Below are positions 33,017 through 42,110 of a DNA stretch of 64,000 nt, one piece after another. The notes beneath the pieces are model-generated. The model did not search any database and had not been told where the DNA came from. It was given only the letters and a program-made list of their open reading frames with translations. The position numbers were made by a program, and so were the translations under genes. How positions within the stretch are numbered: the stretch's first letter is position 1; every line of letters begins with the position of its first letter. The DNA is from Acetatifactor sp. (GTDB lineage Bacteria > Bacillota > Clostridia > Lachnospirales > Lachnospiraceae). The stretch spans positions 39,212-103,211 of the forward strand of contig JAILLF010000018.1 of NCBI GenBank assembly GCA_024693365.1. Direction: 5' to 3'.

Positions 33017-34068
33017 TGCGTCACGCTTTCTGTCGTATTAACCGACGTATTTCCGGTAAAGGATTCCAAGGGCAGGATCGTCTGGGTCTTGCCATCGCCG
33101 CTTTCGATGATCACCTTCAGGGAGGGAAGAACGTCCTCCATGGTCTCATAGAACATACGCTGCTTGGTCATCGTGGGATTCTTTACGTATTCTGCATAAG
33201 TGGCGTTGAATCTTGCCACCTGAGCCTTTGCTTCATTGATGCGCTCTGCCTTCTGGGCTTCCGCAGCCTTCTTGATTCCGTCGGCTCGGGCCTGGGCGGA
33301 AGGGATCTGCTCATTGCGGTACTTGTTCGCGTTATTCAGCGAGGTTTCCTTGCCCTGCTTTGCAGTTTCAACGGCCTTGAAGGCTTCCATGATGGTTGTG
33401 GTGGGGGGCTCGGAATCTTGGATGGTAATGTTCACCAGCTGCACGCCGATGTCCTGTTTCTCAAGGTCTGCAATGATGCGCTCCTTGATGGATGCCTGAA
33501 TCTCGCCCTTGCCGGTGGTCAGCACGGAGTCCACGGGGTAGCCGCTGATGACGGTACGGATGCAGCTCTTGCTGACGTTCTTTAGGATTTCCGTGGGATT
33601 CTTGGAGGCGTACAGGGCCTTTACGGGATCGCTGTAGCGGTATTCAACGAAGAAATCCACGTTGACAAAGTTGTAATCGGAGGTGATCATCAGGGACTCA
33701 CTCTCATTGGTTTGATTTGTGCTGGCGTCGTAACCGATGGAAAAGCCCTGGATGGTCGTGTTGACCTTCCGGATCTGCTGCACAAAGGGAATCTTGAAGT
33801 GCAGGCCGGGATCCGTGATTGGCTGCGCCTTACCGAAGGTGACGAGAACGCCCTGTTCCTGCTCGCCGATCTTATAAGCGGAATTAAAGGCTACGACCAG
33901 AAGGAAGATCACCAACACGATCACGCCCAGGAGTTTCAGGCTTCCTCCGTTTAAGGATCCTCCGGACGATTTGGGCCTGTTGTTAAAGGGATTGTTAAAG
34001 TTGAAATTTGTCTTGCCGCCGCTTATGGTCTCAAAACCATTGGCGCGGTTTCTCTTGGAATCATTCAT
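33013..34068 (-). CDS. hflK: HflK-like SPFH/band-7 protein
   Basis: A 351-residue protein with a polar Asn/Gly/Ser-rich start, one membrane segment (about 43-63) and an SPFH domain (YKIGEQEQGVLVTFGKAQPI, then DPGLHFKIPFVQ and FKAVETAKQGKETSLNNANK). The order polar tail, membrane segment, SPFH matches HflK. RBS AAAGGAG precedes the ATG. An 18-base palindrome sits just upstream of the start. Confidence 0.9.
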   Translation of the reverse strand: MNDSKRNRANGFETISGGKTNFNFNNPFNNRPKSSGGSLNGGSLKLLGVIVLVIFLLVVAFNSAYKIGEQEQGVLVTFGKAQPITDPGLHFKIPFVQQIRKVNTTIQGFSIGYDASTNQTNESESLMITSDYNFVNVDFFVEYRYSDPVKALYASKNPTEILKNVSKSCIRTVISGYPVDSVLTTGKGEIQASIKERIIADLEKQDIGVQLVNITIQDSEPPTTTIMEAFKAVETAKQGKETSLNNANKYRNEQIPSAQARADGIKKAAEAQKAERINEAKAQVARFNATYAEYVKNPTMTKQRMFYETMEDVLPSLKVIIESGDGKTQTILPLESFTGNTSVNTTESVTQ

Positions 34069-34082
34069 TCCATACTCCTTTC

Positions 34083-34100
34083 TAAGACGTATGCGTCTTA
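34083..34100. promoter_or_regulatory. Palindrome upstream of hflK
   Basis: TAAGACG-TATG-CGTCTTA is a perfect 7-bp inverted repeat with a 4-base centre, 15 bases before the hflK start and in the hflK-moxR divergent region. It could be an operator or a 5' leader hairpin. No matching regulator is evident nearby. Confidence 0.45.
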
Positions 34101-34322
34101 TGACTTAGAATCATCTTAACGAATGGCGGGCAGAAACGCAAGGAAATTCTTTGCACGATAGGAGGGCATAACGTGCAGTCGGGTTTGAACGCCTGGTACG
34201 GTTTCGGAGAGGAATGCCCCGCAAGGGAAAGTATTAGGAAGGATTTGTAAGGAAATGGATTGTTTCTTCCAAGAGAAAATGGTAAAATTATGAGTAGTTG
34301 TTTTGGGATCGGAAAGGGGAGA

Positions 34323-35261
34323 ATGGCAGAGATGAAAGAAAAACTTGAGGCATTTAAGTCGCAGATGATGGAATATTTTGTTGGGAAGGAAAGCGTTGCA
34401 GAGGACGTGCTCATCTGTCTTCTCGCGGGGGGACACGTCCTTTTGGAGGACGTGCCCGGCGTCGGAAAGACGACGCTTGCAAGAACGCTTGCCAAATCCA
34501 TGGAATGTGATTTTGGGCGCATACAGTTCACGCCGGACACGCTTCCGGGCGACGTGATCGGAACGACGGTTTATCGGCCAAATACCGGGGAATTCCTCTA
34601 TCGTGAGGGCGCCGTGATGCACCAGATCGTCCTTGCGGACGAGATTAACCGCACCTCTCCGAAGACGCAATCCAGCCTCTTGGAGGCCATGGCGGAGGGA
34701 CAGGTCACCGTGGACGGCAAGCCCTATGCCCTGCCGGAGCCTTTTATGGTCATTGCCACCCAGAATCCCGTAGAATTCTTGGGCACGTACCCCCTTCCGG
34801 AGGCGCAGATGGACCGCTTTATGATGCGGCTTTCCCTGGGCTATCCGGACGGCGAGGAAGAAAGGCGCCTGGCAAAGAATTTCCTTGAGGGCAAGACGGT
34901 TGCTGAGATTCAGGGCGTTTGCACGGCGCAGGAGGTTCTTGCCTGGAAAAAGGAAGTGGAGACGGTGCGCCTGAGCGACGGTCTGATCAAATACGTGCAG
35001 GAAATGGTTGGCCTGACGCGGTCGGAGAAAAATTTTGTGCTTGGGGCAAGCCCCCGCGCAATGCTGGCGCTGATCCGGGCGTCACAGGCGAAGGCATTCC
35101 TCTTGGGACGCGATTTCGTAAAGCCGGATGACGTAAAGGCCGTTGCGGTGAACGTGCTTCATCACAGGCTTAGCCTGACGCCGGAGGCCAAGATCCGAAA
35201 GGAAGACGTAGACCGCATTCTCAAGGAACTCATCCTCAAAACCAAAGTTCCCATGGAGTAG
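34323..35261 (+). CDS. MoxR-family AAA ATPase
   Basis: Starts are ambiguous: ATG 34323 lies very close to GGAAAGGGGA and ATG 34332 slightly far from it; 34323 is given. The roughly 312-residue protein has MoxR/RavA-type motifs: VLLEDVPGVGKTTLART (Walker A), FTPDTLPGDVIG, VLADEINRTSPKTQSSLLEA (Walker B), TQNPVEFLGTYPLPEAQ and GASPRAMLALIRAS. It begins a MoxR-DUF58-transglutaminase operon. In such operons the ATPase is thought to act as a chaperone that helps assemble or activate the partner proteins. Confidence 0.92.
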   Translation: MAEMKEKLEAFKSQMMEYFVGKESVAEDVLICLLAGGHVLLEDVPGVGKTTLARTLAKSMECDFGRIQFTPDTLPGDVIGTTVYRPNTGEFLYREGAVMHQIVLADEINRTSPKTQSSLLEAMAEGQVTVDGKPYALPEPFMVIATQNPVEFLGTYPLPEAQMDRFMMRLSLGYPDGEEERRLAKNFLEGKTVAEIQGVCTAQEVLAWKKEVETVRLSDGLIKYVQEMVGLTRSEKNFVLGASPRAMLALIRASQAKAFLLGRDFVKPDDVKAVAVNVLHHRLSLTPEAKIRKEDVDRILKELILKTKVPME

Positions 35262-35270
35262 TTATAGGTG

Positions 35271-35369
35271 GCGAAGCGAGGGACGTGCCGAAGGGGACGC
35301 CAGTCGCGGAATTCCGAAGGAATTCTGCGATCCCGAAGCGAAGCGAGGGACGTGCCGAAGGGCACGCCA
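35271..35369. repeat. Pair of 32-bp direct repeats around a hairpin
   Basis: The sequence from GCGAAGCGAGGGACGTGCCG onward occurs at 35271-35302 and again at 35338-35369, differing at one base. The second copy forms a GTGCC-GAAG-GGCAC hairpin. Between them is GCGGAATTCC/GGAATTCTGC, another inverted repeat. It fills the 134-base gap between moxR and DUF58 and may be a mobile palindromic element. Confidence 0.8.
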
Positions 35370-35395
35370 AAAAGATTTAGGAGAATGGCAGCAGC

Positions 35396-36562
35396 ATGAA
35401 ACGAAACCGCAGGATATTTCTCATATTGTGGATTCTGTCCCTAGTGGGGATCAGCTTTTTTGGCGGTCCCGTCAGCTATGGCTTTTTTGCCGTGCTCACG
35501 CTTACGCCGTTCGTTTCGCTGATCTACCTTGTCTGTGTCTTTGCCTTCTTCCGCATCTATCAGGAGCTTGACGGCAAGCAGCTGGTTGCAAATCACACGG
35601 TTCCATTCTTTTTCACTTTGATGAATGAATATTGGTTTGGTTTCGCGGGAATCCGCGTCAGGTTTTTCTCCTCCTTTTCCACCATCAGCGGTTTGGATGA
35701 CGGCACGGAGTATGAACTGCTCCCGAAAACGGGCGTCACCAAGCGGACCAGCCTTGTCTGCAAATACCGCGGTGAGTACGAGGTGGGCATCAAGAGCGTT
35801 GAGATCCAGGATTACTTTCGCCTGATCAGGTTATCCTATCACAATAAGGAGACGCTCCGGGTGATCGTGAAACCGAATCTCGTGGAATTGAGTAACTTAA
35901 AGAGCATCGATCTTTCCCAGACGATGGCGAGGGAGAGCATGCAGAACCAGACGGAACCTGACGTGCTTGTCAGAAATTATGAGCCCGGGGACGACGTGCG
36001 GCAGATGAATTGGAAGGCGAGCGCGCGAAGCGGCCAGCTCCTAATCCGGAAGAGGACGGGAGAAGAGAGAGAGGGCGTTGCCATTCTTCTGGGGACAAAC
36101 CGTTGCAGTAAGGAACAAAAGGAGTATCTTCCGGTAGAAAACAAGATGTTGGAGACGGCTTTGGCCCTGGCGTATTTTTTTGCCAGAAAGAACATTTTGA
36201 CGCACGTATATTATGGTGCGGGGGAACTCGTGGAAAAGAACGTGTCTGCCGTAAGCCAGTTTGATGCTTTTTATGAAAGTCTTTGTGCCATCGAATTCCG
36301 TGAGGACGCGGCGGAGACGGATTTCCTGGCGCAGGCTGCGGGAAGGCAGGAGATCTTTCAGTGCAAGACGGCGTTTTTGGTGCTGCATGACTGGACGGGA
36401 GCGGCTCTGGAGATGCTCCGGCTCCTCCGGGAGAACAACGTGTTTGCCATCGCCTGTCTGGTGCGGGATGATGATCCCAAGGACGTTCCCGATGGAAAAA
36501 TGCCCGGCGTGTCGATCCTCCGGATCGGCACGGATGAGGATCTGACGGAGGTGACGCTATGA
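35396..36562 (+). CDS. DUF58 protein
   Basis: A 388-residue protein with two N-terminal membrane segments (about 7-22 and 30-52) and a DUF58 core: RNYEPGDDVRQMNWKASAR followed by SGQLLIRKRTGEER. DUF58 proteins have a von Willebrand A-like fold and occur almost always with MoxR and transglutaminase partners, as here. AGGAGA lies 12 bases before the ATG. Its stop overlaps the transglutaminase start in ATGA. Function in the family is unproven; envelope-related proteolysis or cross-linking is the usual guess. Confidence 0.9.
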   Translation: MKRNRRIFLILWILSLVGISFFGGPVSYGFFAVLTLTPFVSLIYLVCVFAFFRIYQELDGKQLVANHTVPFFFTLMNEYWFGFAGIRVRFFSSFSTISGLDDGTEYELLPKTGVTKRTSLVCKYRGEYEVGIKSVEIQDYFRLIRLSYHNKETLRVIVKPNLVELSNLKSIDLSQTMARESMQNQTEPDVLVRNYEPGDDVRQMNWKASARSGQLLIRKRTGEEREGVAILLGTNRCSKEQKEYLPVENKMLETALALAYFFARKNILTHVYYGAGELVEKNVSAVSQFDAFYESLCAIEFREDAAETDFLAQAAGRQEIFQCKTAFLVLHDWTGAALEMLRLLRENNVFAIACLVRDDDPKDVPDGKMPGVSILRIGTDEDLTEVTL

Positions 36563-38808
36563 CGGCCATTCTGTATGATCTTCTTTATGCCATTCCCTTA
36601 AGTTTGATTGCGGTGATCGCGGGGAAGCCTTATTTTGTCAGCCCCCAAAAGAATCTGCCCGTTTATTTTGTTACTTTGGTGATGCTTACAATTTGTACGG
36701 CCATAAGGCATTGGGAAAACCGTTTGAAATATGGAATTCCCGGCGTGATCATAGCGCTCGTCGCAGGCGTCATCTTAATCCAGGGTCCCGAGAAGCGGGG
36801 GGAATTCTTATACTCAAGTCAGTGGATCCTTTGGACGGCGCTTGCCGCGACAGGCTGCTACGTCGCAGGCTGTTTGGTGGCCAGAATCCGGATCCTTCGG
36901 CGCGTGACGGCGGCAGGACTTTTGATTGCGCTGTTGCTTCTCATGTTTTTCTATTACTGGCCGGAGAAGATGGTGGTTGCCGCTTCCTTTATGGTGATCG
37001 CCCTGGTGGTTGCGGATGAACTGCAGCGAACTTGGGAAAAGAGCGGTTACGTGGACGGAAAGGGACATTTGGTTTCCATAGCGCCGTTCATTGCCGGGCT
37101 GTGTATTTTGGTGTTTTTACTTCCGGCGCCTGCGAAGCCTTATGACTGGGGCTTTGCCGTCAGATTATGGAACCGCGCGACGGAATACGTCAAGCTGACG
37201 GTACGCTGGATCCACAGTAATGATGAGGATTACGGCGAACTTGGTTTTTCGGAGGATGGCAGACTTCGCGGCAATCTTTCGAAAAATGACAAGGAAGTGC
37301 TTGAACTAAAGAGCGGTAAGGACGCAGGCAAGATCGTCTATTTGACGGGAAAGATCATGGACACGTTTGACGGCAGAAAGTGGACGGCCCGGTATGAGGC
37401 GTCAAACAGGGACCGCATGCTGGATGCGTTGGAGACTGCAAGCGCCGTTATGAAATATGAGCCGGAGTACGTCAGGAACTACGTGTGGCGCGTGGATTTG
37501 AAACTGACCTTTAAGGAATTCAATACTAAGTATTTCTTTATGCCGTCCAAGACGATCCTCAGTGAGGAGCGGCTCGGGGGAGTGACTTACCTAACGCGCG
37601 GCGGCGACGTGATCTCGGAGAACAATCTTGGTTATGGAACGGAATATACGGTGACGTTCCTGCGTCTCAACATGCGTCACGAGGGCTTTTGGAAGTTCCT
37701 TGAGGAGGCCGGGGAGCCTGACGAGGAGACTTGGGATGGCCTCAGATACCAATATGAGGCCAGAAACGGGGACGGAAGCGCGAGGGACGGAACGGCCTAC
37801 GCAGACTATCTGGAATACAGGAAGCGCATGAAGGAAACCTATTTGCCGTATACGCCTGTTTCGGAAGCGACGGAAGAGTTCCTGGGCAAGCTCTTTGACG
37901 GCGCTGATTCGGATCTGGAAAAGCTTAGAAGACTGGAGGTCCTTTTGTCTTCCTTCCAGTATGACCTTTCGCCCGGAAAGCTCCCGGATGAGGTGGAGTC
38001 TGCGGAGGATTTCCTGGATTACTTTCTGCTAAAGACCCAAAAGGGTTACTGTAGCCACTTTGCCACGGCATTCGTGCTCATCGCCAGAAGCCAGGGGATC
38101 CCGGCGAGATACGTGCAGGGCTTTTACGTGCCAAGGGATGGACAGGGAACGCTTACCGTGAAATCATCCATGGCGCATACCTGGCCGGAGGTTTATCTGG
38201 AGGGCATTGGATGGATCCCGTTTGAACCAACGCCAGAAAAGGCTTCCATGGAGACTTGGGCCTTTGCGAAGAAGCCGGAGGAGATACTCTCGGGTTCGGG
38301 AGGCAATGACTGGCATGCGGGTGAGGAACTGGCGGATCCCGATCTTTTGCTTGACCCGGAAGAAGAGGAAGAGGGCGTTGTCATCCAGTGGAAGGTGATC
38401 CTGATTCCGCTTGGCCTTGTGCTCGTATTCCTGCTTGCCTTTCTTTTGATTGACTGTCTCCTGGTGCTTGCATGGCGCCGGAAGCTGTCAGACGCACAAA
38501 GGTTTAAGCTGGCCTGCAAGAAGAACTGGAAGGTGCTGGCGTATCTGGGGTTCTCCGCGAACGAAGGAGAGACGCTGGAGGAATTTGCGGCAAGGGTTGG
38601 AGAAGAAATCTCAGAGGATAGCCTTACGTTCCTTGGAGATCAGGAGCTTGTGGCATATGCGGGAAAGCTTCCGACGGCCGAAATGCGTGAACGCGCGGAG
38701 GAGGATCTGGCAGAGCTGATGGAGCTTCTCAAGGAGGCGAAGGGAAGATGGTATTTCTTGTACCGTTACCGGATTTTCCGCATGGAGACGGGAAAGAAGC
38801 TGAACTAA
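36559..38808 (+). CDS. TgpA-like transglutaminase membrane protein
   Basis: A 749-residue protein with about six N-terminal membrane segments (to about 210), an outside region, a transglutaminase-like domain (about 430-560) and a further membrane segment (about 613-637) before a cytoplasmic tail. The catalytic Cys is in KGYCSHFATAF (near 496) and the His in MAHTWPEVY (near 539); the third position is in FEPTP. The layout matches the TgpA/DUF3488 type. It may be a cysteine protease or cross-linking enzyme acting at the cell wall. It is the last gene of the MoxR-DUF58 operon. Confidence 0.88.
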   Translation: MTAILYDLLYAIPLSLIAVIAGKPYFVSPQKNLPVYFVTLVMLTICTAIRHWENRLKYGIPGVIIALVAGVILIQGPEKRGEFLYSSQWILWTALAATGCYVAGCLVARIRILRRVTAAGLLIALLLLMFFYYWPEKMVVAASFMVIALVVADELQRTWEKSGYVDGKGHLVSIAPFIAGLCILVFLLPAPAKPYDWGFAVRLWNRATEYVKLTVRWIHSNDEDYGELGFSEDGRLRGNLSKNDKEVLELKSGKDAGKIVYLTGKIMDTFDGRKWTARYEASNRDRMLDALETASAVMKYEPEYVRNYVWRVDLKLTFKEFNTKYFFMPSKTILSEERLGGVTYLTRGGDVISENNLGYGTEYTVTFLRLNMRHEGFWKFLEEAGEPDEETWDGLRYQYEARNGDGSARDGTAYADYLEYRKRMKETYLPYTPVSEATEEFLGKLFDGADSDLEKLRRLEVLLSSFQYDLSPGKLPDEVESAEDFLDYFLLKTQKGYCSHFATAFVLIARSQGIPARYVQGFYVPRDGQGTLTVKSSMAHTWPEVYLEGIGWIPFEPTPEKASMETWAFAKKPEEILSGSGGNDWHAGEELADPDLLLDPEEEEEGVVIQWKVILIPLGLVLVFLLAFLLIDCLLVLAWRRKLSDAQRFKLACKKNWKVLAYLGFSANEGETLEEFAARVGEEISEDSLTFLGDQELVAYAGKLPTAEMRERAEEDLAELMELLKEAKGRWYFLYRYRIFRMETGKKLN

Positions 38809-38830
38809 GCATGGATGGGAGAGGATCGGA

Positions 38831-39460
38831 TTGAGGTATTATATCGCGGACAATCATTTCTTTCACGGTGCCCTGAATAACAAAATGGATTGCCGGGGCT
38901 TTGGCAGTGAGGAAGAGATGAATGAATACATGATCGAAAAGTGGAATTCGAAGGTGAAAAAGAAGGATGAGGTAGTGATCCTTGGTGATTTTTCCTTAGG
39001 GGGCGTGGAGGAGACGAAGGCCCTTCTGGACAGACTCCAGGGAAAGCTGTTCCTGATCCTTGGGAACCATGACCGCGTGATGGAGAACAAGAAGATGGAC
39101 CTTTCGAGATTCCAGTGGGTGAAGCGCTACGCGGAGCTCTCGGACAACAACCGGAAGGTCGTGCTCTGCCATTATCCGATCGTCTGTTATAACGGGCAGT
39201 ATCGCCTGGAAAAGTCAGGGAAGCCCCATGCCTACATGCTTCACGGGCACGTGCATGACACCATGGACCAAAGACTGGTGGAACAATTTGAAGCCATTAC
39301 GCGTGCCACGAAGACCGTGAATGCTGCCGGAGAGGAACAGGAGATCCCCTGCCATTTGATCAATTGTTTCTGCAAATTTTCGGATTACGTTCCGCTTTCT
39401 TTGGACGAGTGGATTGAGCTGGACCAAAAGAGAAAGGAAAGTATGCGAAATCACTCTTGA
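38831..39460 (+). CDS. Calcineurin-like metallophosphoesterase
   Basis: A 209-residue cytoplasmic protein starting at TTG after GGGAGAGGATCGGA. All metallophosphoesterase motifs are present: YIADNHFFHG (D-x-H), VILGDFSLGG, LILGNHDRVM, VLCHYPIV and MLHGHVHD. It resembles small phage and bacterial phosphoesterases of unknown substrate. The acpP promoter overlaps its last codons. Confidence 0.88.
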   Translation: MRYYIADNHFFHGALNNKMDCRGFGSEEEMNEYMIEKWNSKVKKKDEVVILGDFSLGGVEETKALLDRLQGKLFLILGNHDRVMENKKMDLSRFQWVKRYAELSDNNRKVVLCHYPIVCYNGQYRLEKSGKPHAYMLHGHVHDTMDQRLVEQFEAITRATKTVNAAGEEQEIPCHLINCFCKFSDYVPLSLDEWIELDQKRKESMRNHS

Positions 39461-39485
39461 CAAACGCTTTGTTCCCCCATATACT
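39457..39485 (+). promoter_or_regulatory. Consensus SigA promoter of acpP
   Basis: TTGACA (39457-39462), a 17-base spacer and TATACT (39480-39485). The -35 overlaps the stop of the phosphoesterase gene. The start of acpP is 78 bases after the -10. Confidence 0.85.
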
Positions 39486-39562
39486 TTGAGTGATTACTAA
39501 CGTAGGAATAAACGAGAATTTAGAAAATAAAAGTAAAAAAGACGGATTTAGGAGGTTACAAC

Positions 39563-39796
39563 ATGTTAGAGAAGATCAAGCAGGTGATTGCAGAGCAGCT
39601 GGACGTGAATGAGGATGAGATCACGGAGGATACCAACCTTCAGGATGATCTTGGAGCGGATTCCCTTGACGTGGTAGAGCTGATCATGGCATTTGAGTCG
39701 GAGTATGACATCGAGCTTCCCACCGAAGAACTCGAGAACATTGCGACCGTAAAGGACATCATGGATCTGATGAAGAAGATGGGCGTAGACGCATAA
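39563..39796 (+). CDS. acpP: Acyl carrier protein
   Basis: A 77-residue acidic protein with the phosphopantetheine attachment Ser in GADSLDVVEL and the normal four-helix ACP pattern (DEITEDTNLQDDLGADSLD; the arm ELPTEELENIATVKDIMDLM). It carries growing acyl chains in fatty-acid synthesis in the cytoplasm. RBS AGGAGG precedes the ATG and a consensus promoter lies upstream. It is not next to other fab genes. Confidence 0.97.
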   Translation: MLEKIKQVIAEQLDVNEDEITEDTNLQDDLGADSLDVVELIMAFESEYDIELPTEELENIATVKDIMDLMKKMGVDA

Positions 39797-39861
39797 GCCG
39801 TGAAGCCCGAAGAAAATTGAAAAACGCAGCCTGCATGGCGAAACGCCTTCAGGCATCAAAC

Positions 39862-39948
39862 AAAAACCGCCAGATTGCCATTTGAGGTCATGGTTTCCCG
39901 GGAGTGGGAATAGAATGATCTTGAAAAGGAAGCAAGCTGGCGGTTTTT
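39862..39948 (+). promoter_or_regulatory. Long-range hairpin abutting the spmA start
   Basis: AAAAACCGCCAG (39862-39873) is perfectly complementary to CTGGCGGTTTTT (39937-39948), and the stem extends by TTGC/GCAA after one mismatch. The 3' arm ends at the base before the spmA ATG, and the weak site AAAGGAAG (about 39925-39932) is enclosed in the loop. It may be a long-loop terminator after acpP or a structure controlling spmA translation. Confidence 0.6.
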
Positions 39949-40545
39949 ATGTTAAATTATCTATGGGCTTTTATGATACTTGGCGGGATCCTGTGCGGCG
40001 CACTAATGGGGAATGCGGAGACGGTTTCAAACGCGGCCTTAGAGAGCGCGGGCGACGCCGTGACGCTCTGTATTACCATGGCGGGCATCGTGGCGCTGTG
40101 GACGGGACTGATGGAGATTGCGAAGGAGGCGGGCCTTGTGGAGCGAATGACGAAGGGCATCGCTCCTTTTTTGGCTTTTTTGTTTCCAAGAATCCCCAAA
40201 GGGCATCCAGCCCTGGCACATATCAGTACCAACGTGATCGCCAACGTGCTGGGGCTTGGCTGGGCATGCACGCCTGTCGGCCTGAAGGCAATGGAATCCC
40301 TGGCTGACCTGGAGCGGGAAAGGGGGAATCCGCCGCACGTCGCGTCCCCGGAGATGTGTAGCTTTCTGATCCTCAACGTCTCGTCCCTTCAACTGGTTCC
40401 GATCAACATGATCGCATACAGGAGCCAGTATGGCAGCGCCAACCCGGCAGGCATCATCTTGCCGGCACTGCTTGCAACCCTGATCAGTACGGCCGTTGCC
40501 ATTGCGTTCTGCAAGATGATGGATCGGAGGGTTGCAAGAATATGA
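39949..40545 (+). CDS. spmA: Spore maturation protein A
   Basis: A 198-residue membrane protein of the SpmA/nucleoside-recognition family with about four to five membrane segments. Typical text includes LWAFMILGGILCGALMGN, WTGLMEIAKEAGL and ALAHISTNVIANVLGLGWAC. In Bacillus SpmA and SpmB act in spore core dehydration. It is followed by spmB with a 4-base overlap. Presence of the pair supports a spore-forming lineage, although relatives keep spmAB without sporulating. The start codon abuts a long hairpin. Confidence 0.92.
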   Translation: MLNYLWAFMILGGILCGALMGNAETVSNAALESAGDAVTLCITMAGIVALWTGLMEIAKEAGLVERMTKGIAPFLAFLFPRIPKGHPALAHISTNVIANVLGLGWACTPVGLKAMESLADLERERGNPPHVASPEMCSFLILNVSSLQLVPINMIAYRSQYGSANPAGIILPALLATLISTAVAIAFCKMMDRRVARI

Positions 40546-41060
40546 CACAAATGTCGAATTTTATCATCCCGGCCATCGTGTTTTTGGTGGTGGCGTTTGG
40601 GTTATTAAATCACGTGAAGATTTATGAATGCTTCTTAAAGGGAGCTGCAGACGGACTGAAGATCGCTTGGGAGATTGTGCTTACGCTGATCGGACTGATG
40701 ATGGGCGTGGGAATCCTGCGGGCCTCGGGATTCTTTACGCTTTTGGAGAGGGCACTGTCGCCGGTGGCCGCGCTTTTTGGGTTTCCTGCGCAAATTCTTA
40801 CGCTGCTGGGGGTGAAGCTTTTTTCCTCCTCGGCGGCCACGGGACTGGTGCTTGACGTCTTTGGAACGTATGGTCCGGATTCCTATCCCGGCCTGATCAC
40901 CAGTATTGTCATGAGTTGCACGGAGACGGTTTTTTATATCCTGAGCGTGTACTTTCTCGCCGCAAAGGTAACGAAAACCCGCTACGCGCTGACGGGAGCA
41001 CTCCTGTCAACGGCAGCGGGTACGATTGCCGGGATATTTCTTGCCGCGGGCATGACGTGA
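40542..41060 (+). CDS. spmB: Spore maturation protein B
   Basis: A 172-residue membrane protein of the SpmB family: FVVAFGLL-like first segment, YECFLKGAADGLKIAWEIV, LRASGFFTLLERALSPVAAL, and the closing GLVLDVFGTYGPDSYPGLIT and SCTETVFYILSVYF. It overlaps spmA in ATGA. The two probably form one complex in the membrane. Confidence 0.93.
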   Translation: MTQMSNFIIPAIVFLVVAFGLLNHVKIYECFLKGAADGLKIAWEIVLTLIGLMMGVGILRASGFFTLLERALSPVAALFGFPAQILTLLGVKLFSSSAATGLVLDVFGTYGPDSYPGLITSIVMSCTETVFYILSVYFLAAKVTKTRYALTGALLSTAAGTIAGIFLAAGMT

Positions 41061-41104
41061 ATTAATCACATGCGCAGGGCTCAGGCGTTTGCCTGCGGGG
41101 CGGA

Positions 41105-42076
41105 TCACTTGTTGGGACGAAGGTACACGTTCTGCTGGCCGCCCTGAGTATAGAGATTACGGTATTCCGTGGGGGAACAGCCCTTGTTCCTCTTGAACGT
41201 GCGGTTGAATGAGGACAGGCTCGAAAAACCTGCCTGGATCGATACGTCCGTCACGGGAAATTTTGGTATGAGGAGCATCTGCTCTGCGGCGCGGATGCGT
41301 TTTTCCGTCAGATATTCGTAAAACGTGTGGTTCGTGTACTCCTTAAAGAGCCTTGTGAAGTAAAACTTGGAGAAGCCTGCGATCTGTGCCGCCTGCTCAA
41401 GCGTTACGTTCTCGGAATAATGCTCGTCTACGTAATCCAGTACCATGGTCAGCTGGCTGACGACGGAACTGTTCTTGATGACCGTTCCGACGTGCGCCTG
41501 AAGAGATCCCGTGTTCTTCTCCCCAAGCTTGGCAAAGAAGCTTAAGAGGCAGGCGTAGAGGTTCATTTCCTTAGTCACGCTTTGCCCCCAGTAGTGCTCC
41601 GCAAGCTGCAGGATCAGCTTTGCCTCCGCCGCGTAGAATTCCGGGTCGTCATCATAAGTGATGCGCACGGGCGAAGATAACAGGGACTGCACGTAATTAT
41701 AGCCTGGAAGCTGTGATAACAGATTTAACTCAAAAATGTAGATGAGCCGGGAGCCGTGCGGCGGTGCCTCAAGAGAGTGGATCGTGCCTGCAGGGATGAT
41801 AAAAATGTCTCCCGGCTCAAGCACGTGCTTCTCGGAGAGGATGTTGGCAACGTAATTCCCTTCCAGGGGCATGATGATCTCGACGGCCGTATGCCAGTGG
41901 CTCGCGAAATTCGCGGACTGTATGTTATACCAAAAGCGCATGGAGGAACTTTTGATAAGCTGAACGTGCTCATGGGTTCCTTCCAGAACCCGGTCAACGC
42001 TGGGGATCATGTCGGGCTGAACTAAGTATTTTTGCTTTTGCTCCGGCGAAATAGTATAGTATTCAGGGGGATTCAC
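41105..42076 (-). CDS. AraC-family regulator with cupin domain
   Basis: The GTG at 42076 has AAGGAAAGGAGT just upstream; the longer frame from TTG 42127 reads through that site. The 323-residue protein has an N-terminal cupin ligand-binding domain (about 60-140, HWHTAVEIIMPLEGNY, LEPGDIFIIPAGTIHSLEAP) and a C-terminal AraC double helix-turn-helix (LEQAAQIAGFSKFYFTRLFK, VSIQAGFSSLSSFNRTFKRN). Sugars are the usual ligands. The promoter region carries repeated TTGCAAT-like half-sites, so autoregulation is likely. It converges with spmB. Confidence 0.9.
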   Translation of the reverse strand: MNPPEYYTISPEQKQKYLVQPDMIPSVDRVLEGTHEHVQLIKSSSMRFWYNIQSANFASHWHTAVEIIMPLEGNYVANILSEKHVLEPGDIFIIPAGTIHSLEAPPHGSRLIYIFELNLLSQLPGYNYVQSLLSSPVRITYDDDPEFYAAEAKLILQLAEHYWGQSVTKEMNLYACLLSFFAKLGEKNTGSLQAHVGTVIKNSSVVSQLTMVLDYVDEHYSENVTLEQAAQIAGFSKFYFTRLFKEYTNHTFYEYLTEKRIRAAEQMLLIPKFPVTDVSIQAGFSSLSSFNRTFKRNKGCSPTEYRNLYTQGGQQNVYLRPNK

Positions 42077-42110
42077 GCGTACTCCTTTCCTTGCCAGGAA
42101 ATCAAAATGG

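Noticed and set aside
41075..41097. Bidirectional terminator between spmB and the AraC gene
   Set aside because: CGCAGG/CCTGCG can pair, but there is no T run on either side.
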